Assembly: GCA_037176705.1 (NCBI GenBank)
Contig: CM073893.1
Coordinates: 13,516,074 to 13,580,073, forward strand
DNA length: 64,000 nt
Direction: 5' to 3'
From: Molossus alvarezi
Taxonomy: Eukaryota > Chordata > Mammalia > Chiroptera > Molossidae
This document shows, piece after piece, positions 47,801 to 56,953 of this stretch. Every line of letters starts with the position of its first letter. Within the stretch, counting starts at the first letter, position 1. The position numbers were made by a program, and so were the translations under genes. The notes beneath the pieces were generated by a model, which worked only from the letters and a program-made list of their open reading frames with translations, was not told where the DNA came from and did no database searches.

Positions 47801-48059
47801 CGAGAGCGTGTGTAAGATAAGAAAGGTTTGGAGTGCTGAGGTGAAGAGAGGAGTGGGTTCCCTAAGAATAAGTACTTTGCTGACCATGCCCTGACATACA
47901 TCAGAAGGTACACAGCAAGGGCTAGAAGTTATGTTTCCAAACTGTAACAAGTGTTCTCCCAACAGAAAAGGACAGGTTAATGTACACCACACACTGACAT
48001 TGTATCTTGGCATGTTCTAGAAGTGCCTGCTCAACTACACAATTAATATTTTTTAAATA

Positions 48060-48630
48060 CATTTTTTTCAGCCAGAGAAAAGATTTTATTGAACATCATT
48101 TAAAATAGATTTTCATTTTATGTCCTTTAACTGACTTAAAAAGCACTGACCATAAATTTCATAAAATAGGCAGTTCCATTGCGGAGGTCTGGTGGGATAA
48201 CTGTCAATTAGATGTTGCATAAAAGGATGCAAATGTCTCATAAAAGTGATGGAAGATTGTATTATTGCATTAACAATGTCATTCTTGCCATGCTGTTATA
48301 CACCATAGAATAATAACTGACAGATTTAAAAAGTGGAAATCATTCTAAATGTGCATTTCAACTATGTGTAAATACAAACTGCCTTGAACTAATTCTTAAC
48401 ACTTTTGTCAGCCACTTTCAAATCCTCAAGTGCTGAGAAAAATAATTAATAGGTGAGATATATGATAGAATAGTTTATGGGCTCCACCAAGATATTTTTC
48501 AATATGTGATGTTTTACAGTCATGCCTTTGAAAGATGGACTGTCAAATCCATAAAAATACAAAACTGATTTATCTCATCTATAAAATATTTTAATGGTAC
48601 CATGCTTCAACCTCCAATTTTTTTCTAATT
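48060..48630. promoter_or_regulatory. Strongest candidate conserved non-coding element
   Basis: About 570 bases of unique AT-rich text with no repeat hallmark and many enhancer-like words: TGTCAATTAG and GTTGCATAAAAGGATGCAAATG (48,203-48,234) with octamer and CATAAA cores, GCATTAACAATG (SOX-like), CTGACAGAT (TALE homeodomain-like), and several TAATTAAT words. There is no coding frame. Conservation is inferred, not seen. Confidence 0.35.
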
Positions 48631-49120
48631 TCTAAGGTAAAGGATTTCAAAATGTCAGAATAATGTTCTGACAAGTGAACAGGTAAAATACTGAACAGAT
48701 GTGAAAGAATAGGAAGCAGAGAGAGTACAGACTTGTCATTGCGGAGGGCGTCAGTCTCGAGTGAAATGGAGAACAGGAAGGGATGTACCTAATAATTCAC
48801 TCAAAAAAATAAACAGCAAGGGAATCAGAAGCAATAATGACAGCTTCCAACTTTAATGTACATTTATGAATGATGAATTAGGGAATTGGCTGATAAATAC
48901 TTCACTTGTGCCCCCAAAACTTTGTTAGCTGGAGCTCCTGTTGATACATTTGCAGAAGCTAAGCCTAATTTTTTTTTAAATAGCATTATTGAGAGGGCAA
49001 GTGGAGTTTCATGACATTTCAAGAAGAAACCTACCTCTGAGGATGTCTCAAACCTAAGATAGAGGCATGCAATAATGCTTGTGTCGAGAAAACAAAGAAT
49101 AGAAATAGAGCAGGAAAAAA
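48631..49120. other. Unassigned sequence
   Basis: AT-rich and unique. No gene or family recognised. Confidence 0.35.
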
Positions 49121-49122
49121 AA

Positions 49123-49129
49123 AGAAAAA

Positions 49130-49189
<60 letters not shown>
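49123..49189. repeat. (GAAA)n microsatellite
   Basis: About 15 near-perfect GAAA units. On the minus strand they give runs of serine, phenylalanine and leucine in several frames, which are artefacts. Confidence 0.97.
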
Positions 49190-49199
49190 GAATCTCTGC

Positions 49200-49768
49200 T
49201 TTGTGTGTGTAAACAAATAATAAATAAATAAGCAAAACATAGTAAAACAGACAACAAGGAAAAATAAAACAGGGAATAGGAATAGGGAGTACCAAGATAG
49301 GGGCTACTAATTTAAGGTGGTTGTCAATGAAACCTTGCTGAGAAGGTAGTATCTGAGCAAAGACATGAAGAAGCTGTCAAGTGAGCCTTGGCAACACCTG
49401 AGGAAAGACCTGAAGAAACAGCATGTACAAAAACAGAATTAAGAGCATGTCTGCCATATTTGAGATGCAGCAAAAGAACTGGTGTGGCTGGAACAGGATT
49501 GGAGCAGGTGAGACTGCAGGAGGAGAGGTTAGAACGGTAATGGGAGACAGCTGAGAAAGGGCCTCACAGGTGACTGGGAGGCCTCTGGACACTGGAGAGT
49601 TCTGAGCAGTGGAATTGTTGCCATGTTGAGAACAGACTAAAGAGGCCAAGGGTGGAAGCAAGGTGACCATTTAGGAGGCTAATGCAATAAACCCAGGTGA
49701 GGCACACAGTGGCTATAATCAAGGTGGTAGCAGTGGAGGTGATGAGAAAAGGTCAGATTCTGAGTACA
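49200..49768 (+). repeat. Long old mammalian repeat, left of Tigger
   Basis: It reads 'ttgtcaatgaaaccttgctg', 'agaaggtagtatctgagcaaag', 'aactggtgtggctggaacag', 'gaggctaatgcaataaaccc' and 'ggtggtagcagtggaggtg', and continues after 50,503. The frame at 49,377-49,670 on the minus strand is a shadow. Confidence 0.65.
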
Positions 49769-50503
49769 GTCAAACCTTGGTTCTCAAACAACTCTTGTTT
49801 AGAACAATTTGGTTCTCCACCAAGTTGATCACAGAAATAATGTCTTAGTTGTCAAACAAAACTTCAGTTCTGGACCCCACAATTCTTTTACACTAATACG
49901 TCAGCATGACAAAAAGCATATTTTAAGCACCAAAGCAGAGAATGGTTGAATATGAGTCAGTTTACTGCTAAACATCACATTGTTAGCATCTCAAGAAATT
50001 GTGCTGTGAATATTTTCTTTTTTGCTTTTGTTGCTAGTGAAATGGGCAATTAACACCATTTTAAAACATAAAGAGGACATCAAGATTGCTGATGCTGCTA
50101 AGGGTGTTAAAATGCTCACAAAACAATAATCACAGGCAACTGAAGAGGTAGAAAAATTGTTGTTGACTTGGATAAAGGAAAAGCAGTTAGTCTTTGATAG
50201 CATTTAAAGACAGTGATACGTGAAAAAGCAAAGATACTGCATACTGACCTGAAAGACACCCCTGGAACGAGTGCTGAAAGTGATTCATTTAAGGCTAGTT
50301 TAATAAGTTTAACAAAAGAAGTATTTATTTATAGATTAAACAGTACATTAGACATATACTGTATACAAGAAAGGTGAAAGCAGTAAATGATTTGGTGGTC
50401 AATTTACATTATTTATAATGGGAAAAAATGATTCAGTTCTCGAACAAATCACTTCTTGAACAGCCTTCTGGAATGAATTAAGTTCGAGAAGCAAGGTTCC
50501 ACT
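49769..50503 (+). mobile_element. Tigger/pogo-like DNA transposon with terminal inverted repeats
   Basis: The left end CAGTCAAACCTTGGTTCTC and the right end (minus strand CAGTGGAACCTTGCTTCTC) are imperfect inverted repeats. The left flank carries the expected TA. The 735-bp element keeps a decayed transposase part (50,035-50,290) resembling the DNA-binding region of pogo-type enzymes ('caagattgctgatgctgct', 'gaggtagaaaaattgttgttg') with several stops. It interrupts the old repeat on both sides. Confidence 0.85.
50035..50290 (+). pseudogene. Tigger transposase remnant
   Basis: A broken frame gives short runs such as DIKIADAAKGVKMLTKQ and EEVEKLLLTWIKEKQ, which fit the helix-turn-helix and CENP-B-like DNA-binding part of pogo transposases. 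The catalytic domain has been lost to internal deletion. Confidence 0.65.
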
Positions 50504-51120
50504 GTGTGTTTCTTAAGGTAAAGTCAATAGGTTTTGCTGATGGATTTGCAATAAGGCCTGGGAGAGGGGGGAAAAAAGTAAATAATAACTTCAAAATTGT
50601 TGATCTGAGCATTGGAAATAATGAAATTACTTTTATTCAGGTGGAGAAGACCTCAGTCATAGCAGGTTTTGAAACAAAACTAGCAGGAATTTGGTTTTGA
50701 TAACAGCTTAATATACCCAAATTCATAATCAAGGTGGTCAAATATAAAATTCTGGAGCTCAGAGAACAGGCCAAGTTGGAAAAGAAAATTTAAGAATTGT
50801 GAGTATATATGATTGTTGCAGCCATGAGATTGGATGCTATAACTTAGGTAACAACAGAGAAGAAGAGTTCCCAGGTTTCATCCCTAGGTGCTTCAACATT
50901 TAGCAGTCAGGGATGAAGACAAGCAAGCAAAGGAAACTCAGAAAGAGTAAGCAATGAGTTAGGAGGAAAATTAGACGAATGTGGTGTTCTGAAAGGCTAC
51001 TGAAGAAAAAACATCAAGTTGAAAATATGAGTCCAAAACATTGTTGAAGTCATGGAAATAAAGAGTGTGTGAGTAGTTTAATAATGGAACTCCTAAAGTT
51101 GGGAAGATGGAGAGTGTAGC
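50504..51120 (+). repeat. Long old mammalian repeat, right of Tigger
   Basis: The repeat continues with 'gtcaataggttttgctgatgg', 'ggtggagaagacctcagtca', 'ggccatgagattggatgct'-like text near 50,820 and 'gaatgtggtgttctgaaagg'. The 64-codon frame at 50,506-50,700 is decayed repeat. Confidence 0.6.
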
Positions 51121-51498
51121 AGACAAAATACTAAGGAGAGAATACATATGAAAATAGACTGTGTTAAACCTATGTATGGCCTTGTACCCCCTGAAGGTCT
51201 TTGTATACTCCAAGACGGTCTTGAACCAAACTGAAGTCCACTGATTGACATACTTATACTTTCTCCTCTTTTCACAAGAACTCAAAAGCTCCTCCTTCAT
51301 TCTCTTGATCTCTTTGTCACAAGAAAAGAGAAGCAGTAAGGACCTGTCCGTATGCCTAGCACCACATCTTCCCATACAATATGTGTCATGTCAATGAACT
51401 CTGCATTCTTTGTTTAATTATGAGTACATGTCCTCACTCCTATTTGAACATGCTCAAGTGGCTTAGCAAGAAAAGAAAACTAGGTGAAAAAAAGAGAA
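51121..51498. other. Unassigned sequence
   Basis: No recognised repeat. The minus frames at 50,971-51,375 and 51,093-51,275 overlap each other and have no domain. Confidence 0.35.
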
Positions 51499-51620
51499 AG
51501 GAAGTGAATATGGCAAAATATTAATAATTGTTGAATCTAGGTAAAGGATATATAGATGTTTATTATATTATTCTTGAAACTTTGTAAATTTAAATGGTTT
51601 CAAAACACAAATTTTGGTAA
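51499..51620 (+). mobile_element. Old L1M 3' end
   Basis: 'gaatatggcaaaatattaata', 'attgttgaatctaggtaaagg' and 'gatgtttattatattattctt' match an old L1M 3' terminus. Confidence 0.6.
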
Positions 51621-52245
51621 ATATAGACCAGCTCTTATGCTCACTGTAAAACATATTTTTAAATTTTATTCTTCTATATTTGTGATTATTTACCAAAATA
51701 TGGGATATAGTTACATAATTATGATAAATTCTGTACTAATCATGATCATAATGCTATCTTAAATCATAAAAAATTAAATAGAGCCTTACAGTCAGGACAT
51801 TTAAACCATTTTTAATTTAACCATATATGAGCTTTTTTTTTTTTTTTTGCAGTAAATAGGATGAACAATAAAATACTTTGAATTATAAAATATATTATAA
51901 AGGTTATATTACAAGTGGAGGAAAAATATGAGTTCAAGGAGAAACTAGAATTATGTAAAATTTCTAATTGATAGAGAAGAACATGCTTATGCATTATAAA
52001 GTGGATAGTAATAGCAAATTGCTATGATATTAAAATTCTTTCAGAGTCACTTAAAAGTTTTGCAACTTTTTAAAACTATAAATATTTACACTATAATTAG
52101 GATTTTCAACCATTTACATTTTATAAAAATTTAAATATTCCTTTAAAATATGTAAGAGGACACATAGTTTTGAGAAATTATTTTAGCAGATTTACAAACA
52201 GAAAAAGTTTGAATACCTTTATTCTAAATCTAAATGTTTGTATAT
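51621..52245. other. Unassigned AT-rich sequence
   Basis: Strongly AT-rich text with poly-T at 51,834-51,849. No gene recognised. Confidence 0.4.
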
Positions 52246-52247
52246 AT

Positions 52248-52491
52248 AAAGACAGGGAGCCTTGGCCAGTGTGCTCAGTGGAGCATTGTCCCATGCACCA
52301 GAAGGTCATGGGTTCCATTCCCAATCAGGGCACATGCCTAGGTTGTGAAGTCAATCCCCAGCTGGGGTGTTCAAGAGACAAACAATTAGATGTATCTCTG
52401 TCACATTGATGTTTCTTCTCTCTCTCTCTCCTTCCTCCCTTCCTCCCTGAAAAAAAAAATCAATAATTTTTTTTAAAAATAAGAACAGGGA
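52248..52491 (+). mobile_element. Ves-type SINE with imperfect TSD
   Basis: The SINE (52,259-52,480) opens GCCTTGGCCAGTGTGCTCAG with box regions, body and CT-rich part. The TSDs are AAAGACAGGGA (52,248-52,258) and AAGAACAGGGA (52,481-52,491). Confidence 0.9.
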
Positions 52492-52743
52492 AATGTCTTA
52501 TGAGTGCTAGGCAGCTTTGAGAGCTATTGAACTAGTGCTCACAGATTTAAAAGAAGAGCAGCTAGTATAAAGGTATCGATTTCTTTAGCCATTTTATCTA
52601 CATGGATGCGGACATGGACAAAAGGAGAGTGGGATTTAACCAGGGTTGGGATTTTGCCTGGAAAATAAAACAAAAAGAAAGAAGGAAAATAGAGTTAATA
52701 GTGTATTTCAGTGACAGGGAGAGGAAGATTATAGTGTTTGAAC
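52492..52743. other. Unassigned sequence between SINE and half-L1
   Basis: No gene or family was recognised. It forms the left flank of the half-L1 insertion. Confidence 0.35.
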
Positions 52744-52760
52744 ATAAATTGGGAAAGGAG
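52744..52760. repeat. Left target-site duplication of half-L1
   Basis: ATAAATTGGGAAAGGAG, identical to 54,955-54,971. A perfect 17-bp duplication implies a young insertion. Confidence 0.95.
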
Positions 52761-53650
52761 AACTTCCGGTCAAGATGGCAGCGTAGGTAAACGCTGTATC
52801 ACGTCCTCCCACAACCACATCAAAGTTACAACTAAACTACAGAACAACCATCATTCAAAACCGCCTGAAATCAAGCTGAATGGAAGTCCTACAACTATGG
52901 AATTAAAAAAGCAGCTACACCCAAACTGGTAGGAGGGGCGGCGGCGGCGGCAGCGGTGCGACGGTGGCACGACAGGCTAGTCCCACACCCAAGTGTGGCG
53001 GATAAAAATCAGGAGGCTCCCGCAGCTGGGAAGGTCCTTCTTGAGGACTGAGGGGTCCCCGTCCCACACCAGGTGCCCCGCTCAGGGTTCCAGTGCCAGG
53101 AAGAGAAGTCCCCATAACTTCTGGCTGGAAAAACCAGCAGAAACTGAGGCTCAGAGAAGCTGAAGCAGCTGGAGCCCCAGACAGCTCCTAAAGGGCCCAC
53201 GCACGGACTTAAAGAGCTCTCTTTCTCTCTAAGCTTGGAGGGGAGGCAGCTCAAGGGGCACCAGAGACATACAGGGAAGCACTGGAGCGAGGGCTGGAGA
53301 GGGGGCTTTCTCGGGGACAAACATGCTGTAAGAGGCCTTTGTTCCTTTGGTGAGCCCTTCCCGGGGGCAGCATGCAGTCTCCATACCTGGGACTCCAGCA
53401 ACGTGGCTCACACTGGTAGCCCTGCCCTGCTGACTCCCTGAGGCCCCGCCCTGCCCCACCCAACTTTCAAGCCCACCCAACTTTCAAGCCCACCCAAGCT
53501 GTTGCCACTTGTTTAACCATAGGATTGGCCGGTCTTGGATCCTGCTTCAGGCTTTTCCTAAATTCTTTCAAACGAGCAGCATCTGGTCTCAGTGAGCCCC
53601 ATACATCTCATTAAGTAATACACTGAAACAAACACAGGGAGGCAGCCAAA
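52761..53650 (+). promoter_or_regulatory. Half-L1 5' UTR / internal promoter with YY1-like site
   Basis: The leader begins AACTTCCGGTCAAGATGGCA. CAAGATGGC at 52,771-52,779 matches the YY1-type word found near the start of human L1, where it sets the transcription start. CTTCCGGT upstream also fits an ETS core. A GGCGGC run (52,937-52,950) and scattered CpGs follow, and a 17-base tandem repeat lies at 53,455-53,488. Promoter activity is inferred from position and motif. Confidence 0.65.
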
Positions 53651-54528
53651 ATGAGGAGACAAAGAAACAGGTCCCAAATGAAAGAACAGAACAAAACCCC
53701 AGTAAAAGAACTAAGCGAAAGGGAGATAAGCAACCTAACAGATACTGAGTTCAAAATACTGCTTATAAGGATGCTCAATGAACTTAGAACCTCAGTGAAC
53801 TTAGGGAGGGCCTCAAGAGCATAAAAAAGGACCAGTTAGAAATCATGGATGCACAGTTAGAATTGAACGAGGCATTAACTGAAATAAAGAATAATTTACA
53901 CAGCTTCAATAATAGAGTACGTAAATCCAAGGAGCAAACCATCGATTTGGAACATAAGGAAGCAAAAAATCCCCAATCAGAACAGCAAAAAGAAAAAAGA
54001 ATCCAAAAAAATGAGGATAGTGTAAGGAGCCTCTGGGACAACTTCAAGCATGCCAACATTCGCATATTGGGGGTGCCAGAAGGAGAAGAGAGAGAACAAG
54101 AAATCGAAAACCTGTTTGAAACAATAATGGAAGAAAACTTTCCTAACTTGGTGAAGGAAACAGACATACAAGTCCAGGAAGCACAGAGAGTCCCAAACAA
54201 GATGAACCCCAAGAGGCCCACACCAAGACACATCATCATCAAAATGCAAAAGGTTCAAGACAAAGAGAGAATCTTAAAAGCAGCAAGAGAAAGGCAGCTA
54301 GTTACCTTCAAGGGAGTTCCCATTAGGCTGTCAGCTGATTTCTCAAAAGAAACTTTGCAGGCCAGAAGGAACTGGCAAGAAATATTCAGAGTGATGAAAA
54401 CCAAGAACCTACAACCAAGATTACTCTATCCTGCAAAGCTGTCATTTAGAATCGATGGATCATATAAAAACTTTCCCAGACAAGAAAAAGTTAAAGGAGG
54501 TCATCACAACCAAACCGTTATCATATGA
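53651..54528 (+). pseudogene. ORF1p-like RNA-binding protein of half-L1, one frameshift
   Basis: ORF1p binds L1-type RNA as a coiled-coil trimer in cytoplasmic particles. The start MRRQRNRSQMKEQ at 53,651 matches the ORF1 start of copy B. The first frame stays open for about 56 codons and meets a stop near 53,820. The second is open from upstream of 53,845 to 54,528 (227 codons from its first ATG), so one indel between about 53,795 and 53,820 explains the break. Next come a coiled coil (AL-TEIKNNLHSFNNRVRKSKE), an RRM-like part (NIRILGVPEGEE, RPTPRHIIIK) and a C-terminal domain (ERILKAARERQLVTFKG, LSADFSKETLQARRNW). All three ORF1p domains are present. Confidence 0.88.
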
Positions 54529-54579
54529 AATGATGAAGGGTCTTTTTGAAGAAAAAGATAAAATGTATGAACAAACAAA

Positions 54580-54636
54580 ATGGCAATGAATACATATCTC
54601 TCAACAATGGAATCTACAAACAAAATGAATAGGTAG
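54580..54636 (+). pseudogene. Remnant of an ORF2 start
   Basis: AAAATGGCAATGAATACATA aligns with the ORF2 starts of copies B (19,635) and D (38,345), AAAATGGCAATAAATAAGTA and AATATGGCAATAAATAAGTA. Only about seven codons are similar. The frame stops after 18 codons at 54,634. It lies 51 bases after the ORF1 stop, close to the 45-base ORF1-ORF2 spacing of copy B. This places the left edge of the ORF2 loss. Confidence 0.65.
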
Positions 54637-54639
54637 AAC

Positions 54640-54954
54640 AGAAACATTCTCATAGATACAGAGAACATTTTGTTGGTTGCCAGTTGGGAGGGGGTTGGAG
54701 AAATGAGTGAAAAAGGTGAAGGGATTAAGAAGCACAAATTCATTGCTAGACTGACAAACCTCAAAGGGAAAGGGGTTGGGGGGGTGGGAAGAAATAAACC
54801 AAAGAACTTATATGCATAACCAATGGATACAGACAATAGTGTGGGAAAAGGTGGGACGGGGGTGGGAGTTGGGAGGAGGGGGTCAATGGGGGAAAAATGT
54901 GGAATATCTGTAATACATTTTACATCCAACAATAAAGATTTGAAAAATAAATAA
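54640..54954 (+). terminator. Half-L1 3' UTR with polyadenylation signal
   Basis: The text 'gaaaaaggtgaagggattaag' matches older L1M 3' UTRs (compare 15,955). The part from 54,790 ('ataaaccaaagaacttatatg', a G-rich run, 'atctgtaatacattttacatc') matches the 3' UTRs of copies A-E. AATAAA is at 54,931, and the A-rich tail abuts the TSD. Confidence 0.75.
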
Positions 54955-54971
54955 ATAAATTGGGAAAGGAG
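54955..54971. repeat. Right target-site duplication of half-L1
   Basis: ATAAATTGGGAAAGGAG, identical in all 17 positions to the left copy. The first few bases could also derive from the A-rich tail. Confidence 0.95.
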
Positions 54972-55136
54972 GGAAGTAAAGAAATGATATGTATGTGGAA
55001 CATAAAAGTGAGATGAGCTCAAGAGACCATAGGTTCTGGTGCATTCAAAACATTGTTAAAGTCATGGAAATAGGAGTAAATAGCTGACTGTAGGTGGTAA
55101 TTTAAGAATGGGACTCTTTAAAGTTAAGAATATTGA
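54972..55136. repeat. Sequence related to 51,025-51,115
   Basis: 'caaaacattgttaaagtcatgg' here parallels 'caaaacattgttgaagtcatgg' at 51,034, and further words up to 'gggtgtcacaggcag' and 'gagtgtagcagac' agree in order. This may be another copy of the same old repeat. Confidence 0.45.
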
Positions 55137-55622
55137 GGGTGTCACAGGCAGAATTCTTAAATGACACCCCAATGACCCACAATCTTGGAAAATGATATCA
55201 CTCAAGTAATTAGGCTATGTTTAAAAAACATCTGATTTTCAGAAAAGGAAAGTAGTCTCAGTGTTTCTGACCTAATCAGGTTAGTTCTCAAAAGGGAAAA
55301 GGCTCCTCTTGAAGAGAGGGACTGGAAGCATCAGAAGGATTCTACGCGAGGGAGATTCCATTGCTGACAACAAAAATTTAAAGAGTCATGTGTCAAGGAA
55401 TGCAAGTGTCCTCTAGGAGCTGAGAGTATTCCTGACTGACAATCAGCAAGGAAGTGGGGGCCTCAGTTCTACAACTACAAGTAACTGAAATCTGCAGCAA
55501 CCACATGGGCTCCAAGTGACAACGCAGCTTGGTCAACAGTTCTGAGCTAATAAATAGATGTTATTTTAAGCCACTCTGTTTGTAATAATTTGTTATACTG
55601 CAATAGAAAAGTAATATAGGAG
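55137..55622 (+). mobile_element. MaLR (MLT1-like) solo LTR
   Basis: The order 'caggcagaattcttaaatga', 'gacccacaatcttggaaaat', 'ggaagcatcagaaggattct', 'ggcctcagttctacaactac', 'gttctgagctaataaatagatg' and 'attttaagccactctgtttg', ending 'tgttatactgcaatagaaaa', is that of MaLR LTRs. No internal coding sequence is attached. Confidence 0.8.
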
Positions 55623-55624
55623 GG

Positions 55625-56300
55625 TAATGATAACATCAGTTTCTAAGATATGACCACAGAAGTGAAAAGATTAGGTGGAGTGGAAGATAATTAGAAAAAA
55701 TGATGCTAGAGCTCTGGAGCTATCTTCTTATATTTAAAGTCCTCTACAACTGTGAAAGGACTCATGTAGAGCAAGGGTCAGTGAACAAGAAGCTAAAATC
55801 TTCAAAGTTTAAGAAAGAGTGACTGGGAAGTAGTGTCTTCAGATGACGGCTGCTTAGAGGGATGAGCATGGAATATAGTGATGGTATAAGATACAGAGCT
55901 GAAGGTGAGGGGGTAGGGAGGAAATATGGTAATGGTCTAGAACAGCAATGAGGAGCAAGAAGGACACACCCCACCTCCAGGACCAGTGGTAGGAGAGAAG
56001 TTTAGGGAAAATATTGACTTCAGCAGAATCAAGTTTCAGGTAGAGTAAAAAGGCAAGAGATATAGCAGGTTTTTCTAATAACTGATTCAGAGTTCCAGAG
56101 GGCATAGTGGAAGATTGTGGGAGTTGTGGGTAGAAAATGCAGTAAGAAAGGGGATAGGAGATCCTTAGGGGATGAGAATCAAGCAATGAGAAATGACCAT
56201 GGATCTCTCTATTTATGGTAGTGATGGATATAAATGACAGTAATAAAAGACATGTCTTAATGACAATCTCAAGGTAGGTAATGGTGACCAACCTTTGAAT
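55625..56300 (+). repeat. Old mammalian repeat, further fragment
   Basis: Segments near 55,840-55,960 ('gcttagagggatgagcatgg', 'gatacagagctgaaggtgag') and 56,190-56,290 resemble the late body of the long unnamed repeat. The minus frame 55,854-56,291 is its shadow. Confidence 0.4.
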
Positions 56301-56735
56301 ATTGGAGAGAAGAACTGGTGTGTTAATAAAGATAGTGGAAATCTAGGGTCTTCCTTCCTGTTAATGATGCTGTGGAAGGTAAGGAGGAGGCAGAGCACTC
56401 ATAGCACTGGGAGTACCTCCTTATTCTGGGATGGAGGTAAGTGTGAGGTTACACAGAATGCATACCACAGGACCTGCACACTCATGAGAAGCAGGTTGAA
56501 AATTGGTGTTGAGCTTTCTGCAGTCCAAGCACAAAGAAAAATTAATTTTAAGTAATTCACAGTATCCACAGATAATAACAAAGAAACCCAACTACAGTTC
56601 TTTATCCTAAGAACTAAGAGAAAGTTAGTTCTCTTTGTCTTCTAAAGAGGACAAGGGATGATGGAGTGAACACTGTCTCAGGAACATTTTAGCAGTAAAC
56701 AGAGCAGGGAATTCTACATGGCTTTTTAAAAAAAT
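56301..56735. other. Unassigned sequence
   Basis: No recognised gene. The frame at 56,295-56,555 has no domain. Confidence 0.35.
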
Positions 56736-56743
56736 GTTCTTTA

Positions 56744-56945
56744 AGCCCTGGCCAGTGTATCTTATCATCCCATACACTGAAGGGTTCCGGATCTGATTTC
56801 TGGTCAGGGTGCAGGGTTTCAGGTTTGATCCCTGGTAGGGGATGTGCAGCTGGCAGCCAATCAATGTTTCTCTCTCACATTGATGTTGCTTTCTCTCTCC
56901 CTTTTTCTCTCTCTAAAAGTCAATATAAAATATTTTTTTAAAAAT
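56744..56945 (+). mobile_element. Ves-type SINE, first of a tandem pair
   Basis: It opens GCCCTGGCCAGTGTATCTTA. The head is more diverged than in other copies, and a CT-rich part and A/T-rich tail follow. A-rich flanks ('ttaaaaaaatgttcttta' left, 'ttaaaaatgttttt' right) may be the TSD. Confidence 0.85.
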
Positions 56946-56953
56946 GTTTTTCA

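Larger units (their letters stand above)
52761..54954 (+). mobile_element. Half-L1 (HAL1-type) retrotransposon, ORF1 only
   Basis: This 2,194-bp element is complete at both ends. It has an L1-like 5' start with a YY1-like site, a GC-rich leader (52,761-53,650), one ORF1 (53,651-54,528, one frameshift) and a short linker with an ORF2-start remnant. An L1-type 3' UTR follows, with a G-rich run, AATAAA at 54,931 and an AAATAAATAAAT tail. There is no endonuclease or RT anywhere. Known HAL1 families in mammals have this ORF1-only design and depend on ORF2 protein from L1. The 3' UTR resembles that of copies A and B while the 5' leader does not. Confidence 0.92.

Noticed and set aside
48864..49295. 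143-codon Phe/Leu/Ser-rich frame, looking like membrane segments
   Set aside because: The hydrophobic run is the antisense of a GAAA microsatellite.
53009..53480. Several minus-strand frames in GC-rich sequence, possible exon
   Set aside because: They lie in the half-L1 leader, overlap in multiple phases and have no recognised domain.
54504..55022. 172-codon minus-strand frame
   Set aside because: It is antisense to the half-L1 3' UTR and flank; Pro/Phe-rich from the G-rich run.
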